A DNA stretch of 64,000 nt from assembly GCF_002419965.1 (NCBI RefSeq), contig NZ_DIHC01000007.1:62001-126000 (forward strand), read 5' to 3'. The position numbers and the translations under genes are program-made. Shown here one piece after another: positions 49,955 through 59,757 of this stretch; within the stretch, counting starts at the first letter, position 1; every line of letters begins with the position of its first letter. The stretch is from Pseudomonas sp. UBA5706 (GTDB lineage Bacteria > Pseudomonadota > Gammaproteobacteria > Pseudomonadales > Pseudomonadaceae). The notes under the pieces were generated by a model. It did not search any database. It had not been told where the DNA came from and was given only the letters and a program-made list of their open reading frames with translations.

Positions 49955-50890
49955 ATGTCAGACCTTCCCGAAACATTCTCCACACTGAAAATTTCCAGCC
50001 GCCAGATCGCGCTGCTCAATGCGCTCGGCGAGCTGGGCAATCTGCGCAAGGCTGCGACAGCGATTCACACCAGTCAGCCAGCGGCCAGCCTGCTGTTGCA
50101 GCAACTGGAAGCGCGTCTGGGCGTGCAACTGTTCGAACGCCTGCCTCGGGGCATGCAGCCGACGTTGTTTGGCGAAGTGATGATTCGTTACGCCAAGGGC
50201 GCGCTGCACGAGTTCGAATACGCCCAAGCACAGATCGCAGAACTGGCGCGCGGGGCGACCGGCATGGTGCGTATCGGCACGGTAATGGGCCCGGTGCCCA
50301 CCCTGCTGAGCGGTGGCGTTTTAGCGTTCAAGGCGCAGCATCCCAAGGTGCGAGTGTCGATTGAGGTCGGCACCAGCGACACCTTGCTGCCAGCGTTGAT
50401 TCGCGGAGACTTCGACCTGGTGCTGGGTCGCCTGCCTGATCAACTGGACAGTCAGGGACTGGACATTCAGTTGTTCGAACAGGGCGAGCGTATGCGCATC
50501 ATTGCTCGCCCCGGCCATCCGCTGACGCAGCAGGCAACCCCGGCATTGGAGGATCTGGCACCGCTGACCTGGATCCTGCACCCGCCGGGCAGCCCGATGC
50601 GCCGTCAGGTGGAATATGCCCTGCAGGCCGCCCAGTTGATCCAGCCGCTGGACATCCTCGAAACCAGTTCGATACTGGCGACCACGGCGATGCTGGAGTC
50701 CTCCGACATGATCGCTGTGGTGCCCAATGATGTCGCCGAACATTACGCCCGCCACGCAATGGTTGCGGTGCTGCCGGTGGAGTTGCCGTTGGCGATGGCC
50801 AACCTGGGGTTGATGACGTCCAGGGCCAGGCCCATGTCGGCGGCCGTTAAGGCCTTGACGGGGTTTCTCAAGCTGCAGATCGGCGAATGA
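49955..50890 (+). CDS. LysR-family transcriptional regulator
   Basis: 311-residue LysR protein. Winged helix ALLNALGELGNLRKAATAIHTSQPAASLLLQQLE at about residues 19-52 (GbpR/galactose-binding-regulator-like layout), then a substrate-binding domain. It sits between fucD (divergent) and the UxaA-type and MFS genes (same strand), so it probably controls all three. A TTGATAAC/GTTATCAA palindrome two bases after its stop is a likely target. Confidence 0.88.
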   Translation: MSDLPETFSTLKISSRQIALLNALGELGNLRKAATAIHTSQPAASLLLQQLEARLGVQLFERLPRGMQPTLFGEVMIRYAKGALHEFEYAQAQIAELARGATGMVRIGTVMGPVPTLLSGGVLAFKAQHPKVRVSIEVGTSDTLLPALIRGDFDLVLGRLPDQLDSQGLDIQLFEQGERMRIIARPGHPLTQQATPALEDLAPLTWILHPPGSPMRRQVEYALQAAQLIQPLDILETSSILATTAMLESSDMIAVVPNDVAEHYARHAMVAVLPVELPLAMANLGLMTSRARPMSAAVKALTGFLKLQIGE

Positions 50891-50891
50891 G

Positions 50892-50912
50892 TTGATAACC
50901 GCTTGTTATCAA
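50892..50912. promoter_or_regulatory. Perfect 8+8 palindrome upstream of the UxaA-family gene
   Basis: TTGATAAC at 50892-50899, spacer CGCTT, GTTATCAA at 50905-50912. It fits the T-N11-A symmetry of LysR sites and lies 180 bases before the UxaA-family start. Confidence 0.55.
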
Positions 50913-51091
50913 TCAATCGAAACCTTTCATTGGGAAATTATCGGTACGCTTCATAGAGTGATTCACCACCGGGCGCTGCCAGCCGCCCCTGCACAATAAG
51001 AATCTGGCTGCCTGTAACAGTGTCGCTCCCACCCTTGGGAGCCGTGTGTCACACACATGCCGACGCAGGTGGCAACCGTTTGAGAGGCCGC

Positions 51092-52645
51092 ATGGAACTC
51101 ATCGCCAAGACACCGGCGTTCGACAGCAACGCCCTGGTCATACGCCTTAATCCCCTCGACAACGTTCTCGTTGCCCGCCAGGCATTGAGCGCAGGCACGC
51201 GGCTGGCGGAGGAAGGCATCAACGTGCTCCAGGACATCCCCTCCGGGCACAAGGTCGCAACCGTGCGCGTCGAACAAGGCCAGCCGCTGCGCCGTTACGG
51301 TCAGATCATCGGCTTCGCTTCGCAGCCCATCGAAGCCGGGCAGCATGTGCATGTGCAAAACGTCGAGATGTCGGATTTTTCCCGCGATTACGCCTTTGGC
51401 GTTGATGTCCACGAAACGCCGAAGACCGAAGCGTTCTTTCAGGGCATCGTGCGCGCCGACGGCCGGGTCGCCACGCGCAACTACATCGGGATTCTCACCT
51501 CGGTGAACTGCTCGGCGACCGTGGCACGGGCAATTTCCGACCACTTCCGTCGCGATATCCATCCCGAAGCGCTGGCCGATTACCCTCATGTCGACGGCGT
51601 CGTCGCGTTGACCCACGGCTCAGGCTGCGCCATCGATTCCAAGGGCGAAGCCATCGACCTGCTGCGCCGCACCTTGGCAGGTTACGCGGTGCATCCGAAC
51701 TTCGCCGCCGTGCTGGTAGTGGGCCTGGGCTGCGAGACCAACCAGATTCAGGAGCTGCTCGACAGCCACGGCCTGAGGGCTGGCAACCATTTGCGCGCTT
51801 TTACCATTCAAGGCACCGGCGGCACCTCGAAAACCATTGCCAGCGGCATCGAGCAGGTCAAATCCCTGCTGCCTATGGCCAACCGGATCAAGCGCGAGAC
51901 CGTCAGCGCCCGGCACCTGATCGTCGGCCTGCAATGCGGCGGCTCCGACGGCTATTCGGGCATTACCGCCAACCCGGCCTTGGGCAACGCGGTGGATCGC
52001 CTGGTGGCAGCGGGCGGCACGGCGATCCTGTCGGAAACCCCGGAAATCTATGGCGCCGAACATTTGCTGACCCGGCGCGCGGTCAGTCGCGCGGTGGGCG
52101 AGAAACTGGTGCAGCGCATTCACTGGTGGGAAGACTACTGCCGACGGATGAATGCCGAACTGAACAACAACCCGTCGGCGGGCAACAAGGCCGGCGGTCT
52201 GACAACGATTCTGGAAAAGTCCCTTGGCGCCGTTGCCAAGGCAGGCTCGACCAACCTGATGGGGGTGTACGAATACGCCGAAGCGGTGCGTGCGCAAGGT
52301 TTGGTGTTCATGGACACCCCCGGTTACGACCCGGTGTCCGCCACCGGCCAGGTCGCGGGCGGCGCCAACCTGATCGCCTTTACCACCGGACGTGGCTCAG
52401 CCTACGGCTGCGCGCCCACACCGTCGATCAAGCTGGCCACCAATAATCGCGTGTTCGAATTCCAGCAGGAAGACATGGACGTGAACTGCGGCGGCATCGC
52501 CGACGGCACCACCACCATCGAGGAGCGCGGCGGCTTTATCTTCCAAATGATGCTGGATATCGCATCAGGTGCGCGCAGCAAGAGCGAGCAACACGGCTAC
52601 GGACAGAACGAGTTCGTGCCCTGGCAGATCGGCGCCATTACCTGA
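51092..52645 (+). CDS. UxaA-family sugar-acid dehydratase (altronate/galactarate type)
   Basis: 517-residue protein with an N-terminal SAF domain (residues about 10-95, LNPLDNVLVARQAL) fused to the UxaA catalytic part. Family motifs include RVATRNYIGILTSVNCS, THGSGCAID, VGLGCETNQ, GLQCGGSDGYSG, NPSAGNKAGG and FTTGRGSAYG, with the cysteines that bind metal or an iron centre. The sequence is nearer to altronate hydratase than to galactarate dehydratase, but the substrate is not certain. The ATG at 51092 has GAGAGG upstream. Followed by an MFS gene after 120 bases. Confidence 0.87.
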   Translation: MELIAKTPAFDSNALVIRLNPLDNVLVARQALSAGTRLAEEGINVLQDIPSGHKVATVRVEQGQPLRRYGQIIGFASQPIEAGQHVHVQNVEMSDFSRDYAFGVDVHETPKTEAFFQGIVRADGRVATRNYIGILTSVNCSATVARAISDHFRRDIHPEALADYPHVDGVVALTHGSGCAIDSKGEAIDLLRRTLAGYAVHPNFAAVLVVGLGCETNQIQELLDSHGLRAGNHLRAFTIQGTGGTSKTIASGIEQVKSLLPMANRIKRETVSARHLIVGLQCGGSDGYSGITANPALGNAVDRLVAAGGTAILSETPEIYGAEHLLTRRAVSRAVGEKLVQRIHWWEDYCRRMNAELNNNPSAGNKAGGLTTILEKSLGAVAKAGSTNLMGVYEYAEAVRAQGLVFMDTPGYDPVSATGQVAGGANLIAFTTGRGSAYGCAPTPSIKLATNNRVFEFQQEDMDVNCGGIADGTTTIEERGGFIFQMMLDIASGARSKSEQHGYGQNEFVPWQIGAIT

Positions 52646-52765
52646 GCGATCGATCAAGCGTCGTTTCGGAACCTGTGTTTTGCACAAGTGCGGGATCAGA
52701 AAATCCTGCCCACTCGTGATCCGGTTCGGCAGTCAGCAACCTTAACAACAATAAAAAAGGTGCCT

Positions 52766-54100
52766 ATGAAATCGCTCAAGACCTACCAAACGATCACGGT
52801 CGTCTTTTTGATGCTGTTCGGGATCGTCAACTACCTGGACCGCAGCGCGCTGTCCATCGCCAATACCACCATTCAGCAAGACCTGCAGATCAGCCCTTCG
52901 CAAATGGGCATTCTGCTGTCGGCGTTTTCCCTGGCGTACGCTTTTGCCCAATTGCCAATGGGCATGATCATCGACAAGCTTGGCAGCAAGATCGCCTTGG
53001 GCGGGGCATTGCTGGTGTGGTCCGTCGCGCAGACCGCATCGGGATTCATTAACGGTTTCAGCAGCTTTTTCGCCTTGCGGGTGTTGCTGGGCATTGGCGA
53101 GGCGCCGATGTTCCCGTCAGCGGCGAAAACCCTGAATGAATGGTTCGAAGAACATGAGCGCGGCACGCCCACCGGGATCGTCTGGTCGGCGACCTGTATC
53201 GGGCCGTGCCTGGCCCCCCCGCTGCTGACGCTGTTCATGGTCAACTTCAGCTGGCGCGGTATGTTCATCATTACCGGCGTGCTTGGCGTTGTTTTGGCAC
53301 TGTGCTGGCTGATGTTCTACAAAAGCCGCGCGCAGTATCTCAAAGCGCTTGCGGCCAGAGGCGAACGACCGCCTGGCCAAGCGCCCGTCGTGGACGCCGG
53401 CGCCGTGCAACGGCAGGGGTCGTTCTTTGCCGGTTGGCTGGACCTGTTCAAACACCGCAGCACGTGGGGAACCTTTCTGGGTTTCATGGGCGTGATCTAT
53501 ATGCTCTGGCTGCACCTGACGTGGCTGCCGGGCTACTTCCAGCGCGAGCATGGGCTGGACCCCTACTCCACTGCCTGGGTGGTGTCTTTCGCTTATGTAT
53601 TTGGTGCCGTTGGCACCGTCGCAGCGGGGCGCATTTGCGATCGACTGGTCAAGCGTGGCGTCGGCGTGCTCAACAGTCGCAAATACACCGTGATCGGCGG
53701 GCTGGTGTTCGCCGCCGTGTTCACCCTGCCGTTGACCTTCGTCACCAGCCTCGGCGCCTGCATCGCCCTGCTCTGCCTGGCGCTGTTAGGCATCAACCTG
53801 TCCAGCGCCACGGCCTGGATGGTGGTCAATACAGTCGTCGACACCAAGCGCGTGGCATCGCTGGGCTCGATTCAGAATTTTGGCGGTTACATCGCAGGCT
53901 CCGTCGCGCCGATCGTCACCGGGTTCAGCGTGCAGTATTCCGGGACCTTCGCCACGGCTTTTGCAGTCAGCGCCATCGTTGCGCTGCTCTCGGCGGTGGC
54001 TTACCTGGTGCTCCTCAAGGCACCGATTCCCACGCACACTCAAGCGTCGGACAACAGCTGGCAGCCGCAGCGCGATGAGGTGCAAGGACGGCATGTCTGA
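52766..54100 (+). CDS. MFS transporter, hexuronate/aldarate (ACS) type
   Basis: 444-residue permease with about 12 membrane segments, of the anion:cation symporter branch. MLFGIVNYLDRSALSIAN in TM1 and MGMIIDKLGSKIALG in the TM2-3 loop match glucarate/galactonate/hexuronate transporters. The ATG at 52766 is preceded by AAAAAAGGTGCCT. It presumably imports the sugar acid used by the UxaA-type enzyme and FucD. Confidence 0.87.
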   Translation: MKSLKTYQTITVVFLMLFGIVNYLDRSALSIANTTIQQDLQISPSQMGILLSAFSLAYAFAQLPMGMIIDKLGSKIALGGALLVWSVAQTASGFINGFSSFFALRVLLGIGEAPMFPSAAKTLNEWFEEHERGTPTGIVWSATCIGPCLAPPLLTLFMVNFSWRGMFIITGVLGVVLALCWLMFYKSRAQYLKALAARGERPPGQAPVVDAGAVQRQGSFFAGWLDLFKHRSTWGTFLGFMGVIYMLWLHLTWLPGYFQREHGLDPYSTAWVVSFAYVFGAVGTVAAGRICDRLVKRGVGVLNSRKYTVIGGLVFAAVFTLPLTFVTSLGACIALLCLALLGINLSSATAWMVVNTVVDTKRVASLGSIQNFGGYIAGSVAPIVTGFSVQYSGTFATAFAVSAIVALLSAVAYLVLLKAPIPTHTQASDNSWQPQRDEVQGRHV

Positions 54101-54478
54101 TCATCCGGCCAGCCTCGGCAGCCGCTGCAAGCCTTTAGTTGAACTCAGTCACCCCGGCAGGGCACCTGCGGCTGATCCTCATCGGCCGTACGTTGCCCAC
54201 GAGCGCACGCGCCTGGCTTTAGCGACGCGATATTTCCCGCCGCCTGCCTGCAGGCTGTGCAAGACTGCGGGTCTGGCACGCAGCCAACGATTTTTCCTTC
54301 AAAATCCCCTACTTGTCCTACGCTGTGTGTCAGACGGTCGCTGTTGCGATACCGTGTGCCACGATGCATGGAGCGTTCGTCACATCGGTTTGTCTTAAAT
54401 CGTGGACTCCAGCGAGGGCAAGGCTTGAGACAAGTAGAAGGGACGGTCTTTGACGCCAGGAACCGGCGTTTAAAACGC
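54101..54478. other. Intergenic region upstream of the GGDEF gene
   Basis: No gene seen. The frame of the GGDEF gene stays open back to 54257 but has no supported start there. I see no clear promoter or terminator. Confidence 0.35.
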
Positions 54479-55954
54479 ATGCCTGTGCTATGGCTGGCGG
54501 GATTCTTTACCGTCCTGGTGTGTTTTTCCATCACCAGTATTACCTTGTGGCAGTTGCGCCAGAGCCGCAACCACGAACTGGACATCGCCGAGACGACGGT
54601 AGCGAACCTGTCGCGGTCCATGGCGCAGCAGGCGGGCGCCACCTTCGATCAGGCTGACATTCCGGTAGCGGGCATCGTCGAGCGCCTGTCCTACGACGGC
54701 TTCGGTGCAGCGACCAGTTCGCGCATGCACGACTTCCTGCGTGTCACGGCTGCCAGCGTCGAGCAGGTTCAGGGGCTGTTCATCTATGACAAGGACGGCA
54801 ACTGGGCGGCAACGTCAATGAGCTATATGCCGCCCAACAGCAACAACGCAGACCGCGACTACTTCCAGTTCCACAAGACCACCAACAGCATGCTGCCGCA
54901 CATCGGCCAAGCCATTCGCAGCCGCACCACCGGAGAGTGGATCATCCCGCTATCACGCCGGGTCAACGATTCGGCGGGGCATTTCGCCGGCGTGGTGCTG
55001 GCCACCATCGAGCTTGCGTATTTCGACCGCTTCTTCGACCGCTTCTCCATCGGCAAACACGGCGTGTTGACGTTGGCGATGGCTGACGGCACCGTGTTGG
55101 CCCGTCGCCCAACCCTGGAAAACATCCGCGGCGTCTCGATCGCTGACGGCCAATTGTTTCGCACCTACATCAAGGAGCGGTTCGAAGGCACGGCGACCGT
55201 CCGATCGGTTCTGGACCAGGAAGTCCGTCTCTATGGCTATAAGCGCCTGGAACGTTATCCATTGCTGGTGGCTGCCGGGTTGTCGCAACAAGAGGTGCTC
55301 GATGAATGGCGGCAATACGCCTGGCGATCACTGGCGATCATCGTATGCGTGGTGGTCGCCAATCTGTTGTTCGGCGTGTTGCTGTTCCAGCAGATCCGCT
55401 TTGGCCTGAACGCCGAATCACAACTGCGCATCGCCAGCCACTCTCTGGAGAAATTGGCATTGCAGGACAGCCTTACCGGGCTTGCCAACCGCCGCCATTT
55501 TCAGGAAATCATCGGGCTTGAATTCCTTAACGGCCAGACCAATCTGCATCCGTTGAGCCTGATCATGATCGATATCGACTTCTTCAAAAGCTACAACGAC
55601 AACTACGGGCATGTGGCCGGCGACAAATGCATTGTTGCCGTGGCCGAATGCATCCGCAGCAACCTTAACCGCACCGGCGATCTGGCGGTGCGGTATGGCG
55701 GCGAAGAAATGGTTGTGTTTCTGCCCTACAGCGAAGTACAGGGCGCTTATGTTCTGGCCGAGAAAATCCGCCTGGCGGTGCTTGCACGGGACATCGAACA
55801 CAAAGGCAATCCGGAGGGCGTCGTCAGCATCAGTCTGGGCGTCTATGGCTGTGCAGCCCACGCATGCCCCACTATGGAATCATTCGTCGAACGCGCGGAC
55901 ATTGCGCTGTACACAGCTAAGCGCGAGGGGCGCAATCGAACGGTGATGGGGTGA
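54479..55954 (+). CDS. Membrane-bound diguanylate cyclase (GGDEF)
   Basis: 491-residue signalling protein that should make cyclic di-GMP. A first membrane segment (about 3-23), a periplasmic double-Cache-type sensor (about 30-285, with DKDGNWAATS and the ADRDYFQFHK pocket region), a second membrane segment (about 288-310) and a GGDEF domain. The signature is GGEEM at 407-411, with Met in place of the usual Phe. The inhibitory I-site RxxD (RTGD, 398-401) is intact at the standard 5-residue distance. No EAL domain. Start uncertain; MPVLWLAG is chosen because the membrane segment follows. Confidence 0.85.
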   Translation: MPVLWLAGFFTVLVCFSITSITLWQLRQSRNHELDIAETTVANLSRSMAQQAGATFDQADIPVAGIVERLSYDGFGAATSSRMHDFLRVTAASVEQVQGLFIYDKDGNWAATSMSYMPPNSNNADRDYFQFHKTTNSMLPHIGQAIRSRTTGEWIIPLSRRVNDSAGHFAGVVLATIELAYFDRFFDRFSIGKHGVLTLAMADGTVLARRPTLENIRGVSIADGQLFRTYIKERFEGTATVRSVLDQEVRLYGYKRLERYPLLVAAGLSQQEVLDEWRQYAWRSLAIIVCVVVANLLFGVLLFQQIRFGLNAESQLRIASHSLEKLALQDSLTGLANRRHFQEIIGLEFLNGQTNLHPLSLIMIDIDFFKSYNDNYGHVAGDKCIVAVAECIRSNLNRTGDLAVRYGGEEMVVFLPYSEVQGAYVLAEKIRLAVLARDIEHKGNPEGVVSISLGVYGCAAHACPTMESFVERADIALYTAKREGRNRTVMG

Positions 55955-55994
55955 GGAAGCTGGACCGGGCACCCGCAGCGCTAGGCAAGGACAA

Positions 55995-56761
55995 TCAAAC
56001 GCCCTGTGCCACCACGATCTGCGCCACCTTGCCGCGAAACAGATCCAGCCGGTCCGCCGGCGCATCATGCTCGACCACCAGCGCGCCGACCTCCTTACAC
56101 GCTGCAACCTGATAATGCGCGATGCTCGCCAGTTTTTGGTTGATCACCGCTACCGCCACCTGCCCACCGCCCGCTTGAATTCGGCCACGTCCATGTCGAA
56201 TGCGGTCACACCCTTGACCGCATCCAGTGCGCAGGCACCGAGAAAACTCAGGTCAAAATTGAAGTGCGCCAGTTGTTGAATGGTCGTGAAGCCGTAAGTG
56301 CTCCCGGCCACAGGCCTGAGGCGGCCGCCCAGCAGAATGACCTCGACCTGCGGCAATTTCATCAGTTCGACCGCGAGCAACGGCGCGTTGGTCGTGACTG
56401 TCAGCGTCATTTGCGGATCGATAGCCTGCGCGATGGCCAGGTTGGTCGAGCCGCCATCGATGAAGACATGCTGCCCTGCACTGATAAGCCCCGCGGCTGC
56501 AACGCCCCGCGAGCGTTTGCGGCCTGGCTCGTGCTCGATGCGTGCCGTGATCGGCCCATCGGAGGCGTGGGAAATGGCGCCGCCATACACCCGCTTGCAC
56601 ATCCCGGCAGACGCCAGCGCACCCAGGTCACGGCGGATCGAATGCTCGGACACGTTGAACTCAGCCGCAAGATCCGCCGCGATTACCCGGCCATGCACGA
56701 TCAGTCGCTCGGTGATCAGACGCTGGCGCTCGCCGGGAAATGCTTCGGGACTGGCAGACAT
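55995..56761 (-). pseudogene. DeoR/GlpR-family regulator, frameshifted
   Basis: The first 203 codons (56761 to 56150) encode a normal DeoR protein: HTH at about 21-60 (VIAADLAAEFNVSEHSIRRDL) and the sugar-phosphate-sensing domain with IDGGSTN. The frame then ends at a TAG at 56152-56150 after KRAVGRWR. In the -1 frame the expected C terminus continues (VAVINQKLASIAHY to VVAQGV and TGA at 55997-55995). The full span is 767 bases, and one added base gives 256 codons, the family length. So one base has been lost near 56150-56175, either a real mutation or a sequence error. It is adjacent to a GNAT gene; the target is unknown. Confidence 0.82.
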
Positions 56762-56873
56762 AAAGGCCTCGAAATCAAGCTGAATCGCTCATAAACGAGC
56801 AGGATCAGGGGGGCTGGTTTATGACGATGTCAAACGCGTACTTCTTGGCTGATGCTCGCAGACAAAAGCCAGT

Positions 56874-57407
56874 TCAGAGTTGCTTTCCAAACAGCGCGTT
56901 CTGGTGCACCTCGTTCTGCAGTGCATAAGCCGGCGAGCCGAGGTGCGCGTAGCCCTGCTTCGGATAAAACGCCAAGGCTCGCTGGTTGCCGACCCACACC
57001 GTCGCCCACAGCATCGATGCCCGTTGCGCGCGGGCTTGTTGTTCAGCCAACGCCAGCAATCGCCAGCCGATCCCACATCCTGTAAAGCGTTCCTGGACAT
57101 AAAGCCGTTGCAGTTCTGCTGCCTCAGGGTCCAGAAGCATGGGATGGTCGGCTTGGGTGCTCAGTTGAGCGAAACCCACCAGGTGCCTTTTGGATTCGGC
57201 AACGATCAACCATGTATTGCCGCGGCTGATGAGCCTGGAAATGGCATCGGGGGAAAACGACTCCAGCACCTCGCGGGCCAGCACCTCGCGAATGCCTTCG
57301 GTGGCGTAGGTATCGAGAAAAACCTGCATGCCCAGCACCGCAATGCGCAGGGCATCGTCGGTGGTAGCCCCGCGCAGGGAGAACGGGAGCGGGTCGCTGG
57401 TGCTCAT
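56874..57407 (-). CDS. GNAT-family N-acetyltransferase
   Basis: 177-residue acetyltransferase. The acetyl-CoA-binding segment reads LQRLYVQERFTGCGIGWRLL (residues about 94-113), then the typical RALAFYPKQGY near the C terminus. The overall pattern resembles the PaiA/YkkB-like GNATs. AAGG lies before the ATG at 57407. Substrate unknown. Confidence 0.82.
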   Translation of the reverse strand: MSTSDPLPFSLRGATTDDALRIAVLGMQVFLDTYATEGIREVLAREVLESFSPDAISRLISRGNTWLIVAESKRHLVGFAQLSTQADHPMLLDPEAAELQRLYVQERFTGCGIGWRLLALAEQQARAQRASMLWATVWVGNQRALAFYPKQGYAHLGSPAYALQNEVHQNALFGKQL

Positions 57408-57528
57408 TGCCTTGCATCCTTAAGGAGAGTGAATAGTTGCCGAAGCAGAATACCCGATGCGCATTGACCTGAACCCAGGCTGATTTGTGCACTCCATCTT
57501 TCTTTCGACCCTAACGGAGATATCCCAC

Positions 57529-58323
57529 ATGAAAATCGATTTGACCGGCAAAACCGCTCTGGTGACGGGCTCGACGCTGGGTATCGGCTACGCCATCGCC
57601 AAGGGCTTAGCCGAAGCGGGAGCCGAGGTGGTCGTCAATGGTCGCAAGCAGGAGGCGGTAGACAACGCGGTCACGCGACTTAAAGCCCAGGTGCCAGGCG
57701 CACGACTGCGTGGCGTTGCCACTGACGTCGGTACTGCCGAGGGTTGTGGGGAGTTGGTCAAGGCCCTGCCGCAGGTCGATATCCTGATCAATAACGTCGG
57801 TATCTATGGCCCGCAGGACTTCTTCGACACCCCGGACGACGTCTGGCAGCGCTTTTTCGACGTCAACGTCATGTCCGGCGTACGTCTTTCCCGTGCCTAC
57901 GCCGACGACATGGCCAAGCGAGGCTGGGGCCGCATCGTATTCATCTCGTCGGAATCAGCGCTGAACATTCCGGCCGACATGATCCATTACGGGTTCACCA
58001 AGACTTCCAACCTGTCGATCTCCCGAGGCTTGGCCAAACGTCTGGCTGGCACTGGGGTCACGGTTAACGCCGTGCTGCCAGGCCCTACCCTGTCTGAAGG
58101 CATGACCGACATGTTGAAGGAGCACGTGCAGGAATCCGGCAAGTCCCTGGAGGCATGCGCCGCAGACTTCGTCATGGAAAATCGTCCGAGTTCGATCATT
58201 CAGCGCGCGGCGAGCATCGAGGAAGTGGCGAACATGGTGGTTTACGCGTCGTCGAAACAGGCGTCGGCCACCAGTGGTGCCGCGCTGCGGGTGGACGGTG
58301 GCGTGGTCGATACCATCGCCTGA
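57529..58323 (+). CDS. SDR-family oxidoreductase
   Basis: 264-residue short-chain dehydrogenase. The coenzyme motif TGSTLGIG is at 13-20, NNVG near 87-90, and the active-site Ser (FISSES) and YGFTK (Tyr, Lys) follow near 145-165. The ATG at 57529 has ACGGAG at 8 bases. The VNGR after the second strand (Arg rather than Asp) favours NADP. It stands alone between divergent GNAT and convergent transporter genes. Substrate unknown. Confidence 0.85.
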   Translation: MKIDLTGKTALVTGSTLGIGYAIAKGLAEAGAEVVVNGRKQEAVDNAVTRLKAQVPGARLRGVATDVGTAEGCGELVKALPQVDILINNVGIYGPQDFFDTPDDVWQRFFDVNVMSGVRLSRAYADDMAKRGWGRIVFISSESALNIPADMIHYGFTKTSNLSISRGLAKRLAGTGVTVNAVLPGPTLSEGMTDMLKEHVQESGKSLEACAADFVMENRPSSIIQRAASIEEVANMVVYASSKQASATSGAALRVDGGVVDTIA

Positions 58324-58467
58324 TGCCTGGCAAAACCCCTTGCCCCATAAAATCGCCGCCGCCGACAGGCTCTATGGGTGCAGGCGTCCGCACCCAGGCA
58401 GATGGCGAGGCAGTGAGAAGTCCATGGCGGCGATCGATGCGTGCGCGCAGGATCGCCGCCACGGCCC

Positions 58468-59757
58468 TTACGACATGAGCGAATACAGCAGTGCTGAAAT
58501 CGAGATCAGACCGATCGCTACCACGAACACGTTGGACAGCTTGCCAGCGTATTGATGCATCGCCGGTACCTTGCGCACGGCGTACATCGGCATCAGGAAC
58601 AGCAATGCCGCGATGACCGGCCCACCCAGTGTTTCGATCATGCCGAGGATGCTTGGGTTAAGGGTCGCGACCAGCCAGCAGACCACCAGCATGAAACCTG
58701 CCGTCAGGCGATCCAGTGCTCGTGGCGACGGACGACGGCCGCTCTTGATCACCAGTCCTTTAAGGCCCTCACTGGCGCCGATGTAGTGGCCCAGGAACGA
58801 TTTAGTGATGGCCACGAAAGCAATCAGCGGCGCTGCAAAGGCGATGGTCGGGTTGCTGAAGTGATTGGCCAGATAGGACAGTATCGACAGGTTCTGCGCC
58901 TTCGCCTCGGCCAGTTGCTCGGGCGACAGAGTCAGCACGCAACTGAAGACGAAGAACAGCACCATGACCACCATCAGGCCATGGGCGCGAGCCAGGATTT
59001 GCGAGCTGCGCTGCTCGGCGTGTTCACCGTACTGGCGCTTCTGATCGACCGCAAAGGCGGAAATGATCGGCGAATGGTTGAACGAAAACACCATTACCGG
59101 AATGGCCAGCCACAGGGTGCGCAACAGCGTCGGCGGCGCGGGCAGCGTGGTAGCAGTAGCAAGAATGCCGCCGCTCCAGTGGGGAATCAGGAACACCGCC
59201 AAAAACAGCAAGGCGACAATGAACGGGTACACCATCAGGCTCATGGCCTTGACAATGATCCGCTCGCCACAACGCACCACGGCCAGCAGGCCGAGGATCA
59301 GCACGAAGGCCAGCACTGCCCGTGGTGGCGGCTGCACGTGCAACTGGTGTTCGAGGAAGCTGCCGACCGTGTTGGTCAGCGCCACGCTGTAGATCAACAG
59401 GATCGGGAACACCGCAAAGAAGTACAACAGCGTGATCAGGGCACCGGCCGTCTTGCCGAAATGCTGCTCGACCACCTCGGTAATGTCCGCGCCTTCACGA
59501 CCGGACAACACGAAGCGGGTCAGGCCGCGGTGTGCGTAGAACGTCATGGGAAACGCCAGCACTGCCAGGATCAGCAACGGCCAGAAGCCGCCGATGCCTG
59601 CATTGATCGGCAGGAACAGCGTACCTGCGCCGATGGCGGTGCCAAACAACCCCAGCATCCAGGTGGTGTCCTGGCGTTGCCATTGAGTCGTGCTCCTCGT
59701 CGCGTTCGCGGGCGCGCCGTCGAGGGGTTGCTCGACGCTATTAGCCTGATCATTCAT
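58468..59757 (-). CDS. Hydroxy/aromatic amino acid permease, SdaC-like
   Basis: 429-residue inner-membrane transporter with 11 predicted segments, of the HAAAP family (SdaC serine, TdcC threonine). The N-terminal LGLFGTAIGAGTLFLPINAGIGG and the FSFNHSPIISAFAVDQKRQYG loop are family hallmarks. Proton-coupled serine or threonine uptake is likely. No serine deaminase gene is adjacent. Confidence 0.87.
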   Translation of the reverse strand: MNDQANSVEQPLDGAPANATRSTTQWQRQDTTWMLGLFGTAIGAGTLFLPINAGIGGFWPLLILAVLAFPMTFYAHRGLTRFVLSGREGADITEVVEQHFGKTAGALITLLYFFAVFPILLIYSVALTNTVGSFLEHQLHVQPPPRAVLAFVLILGLLAVVRCGERIIVKAMSLMVYPFIVALLFLAVFLIPHWSGGILATATTLPAPPTLLRTLWLAIPVMVFSFNHSPIISAFAVDQKRQYGEHAEQRSSQILARAHGLMVVMVLFFVFSCVLTLSPEQLAEAKAQNLSILSYLANHFSNPTIAFAAPLIAFVAITKSFLGHYIGASEGLKGLVIKSGRRPSPRALDRLTAGFMLVVCWLVATLNPSILGMIETLGGPVIAALLFLMPMYAVRKVPAMHQYAGKLSNVFVVAIGLISISALLYSLMS

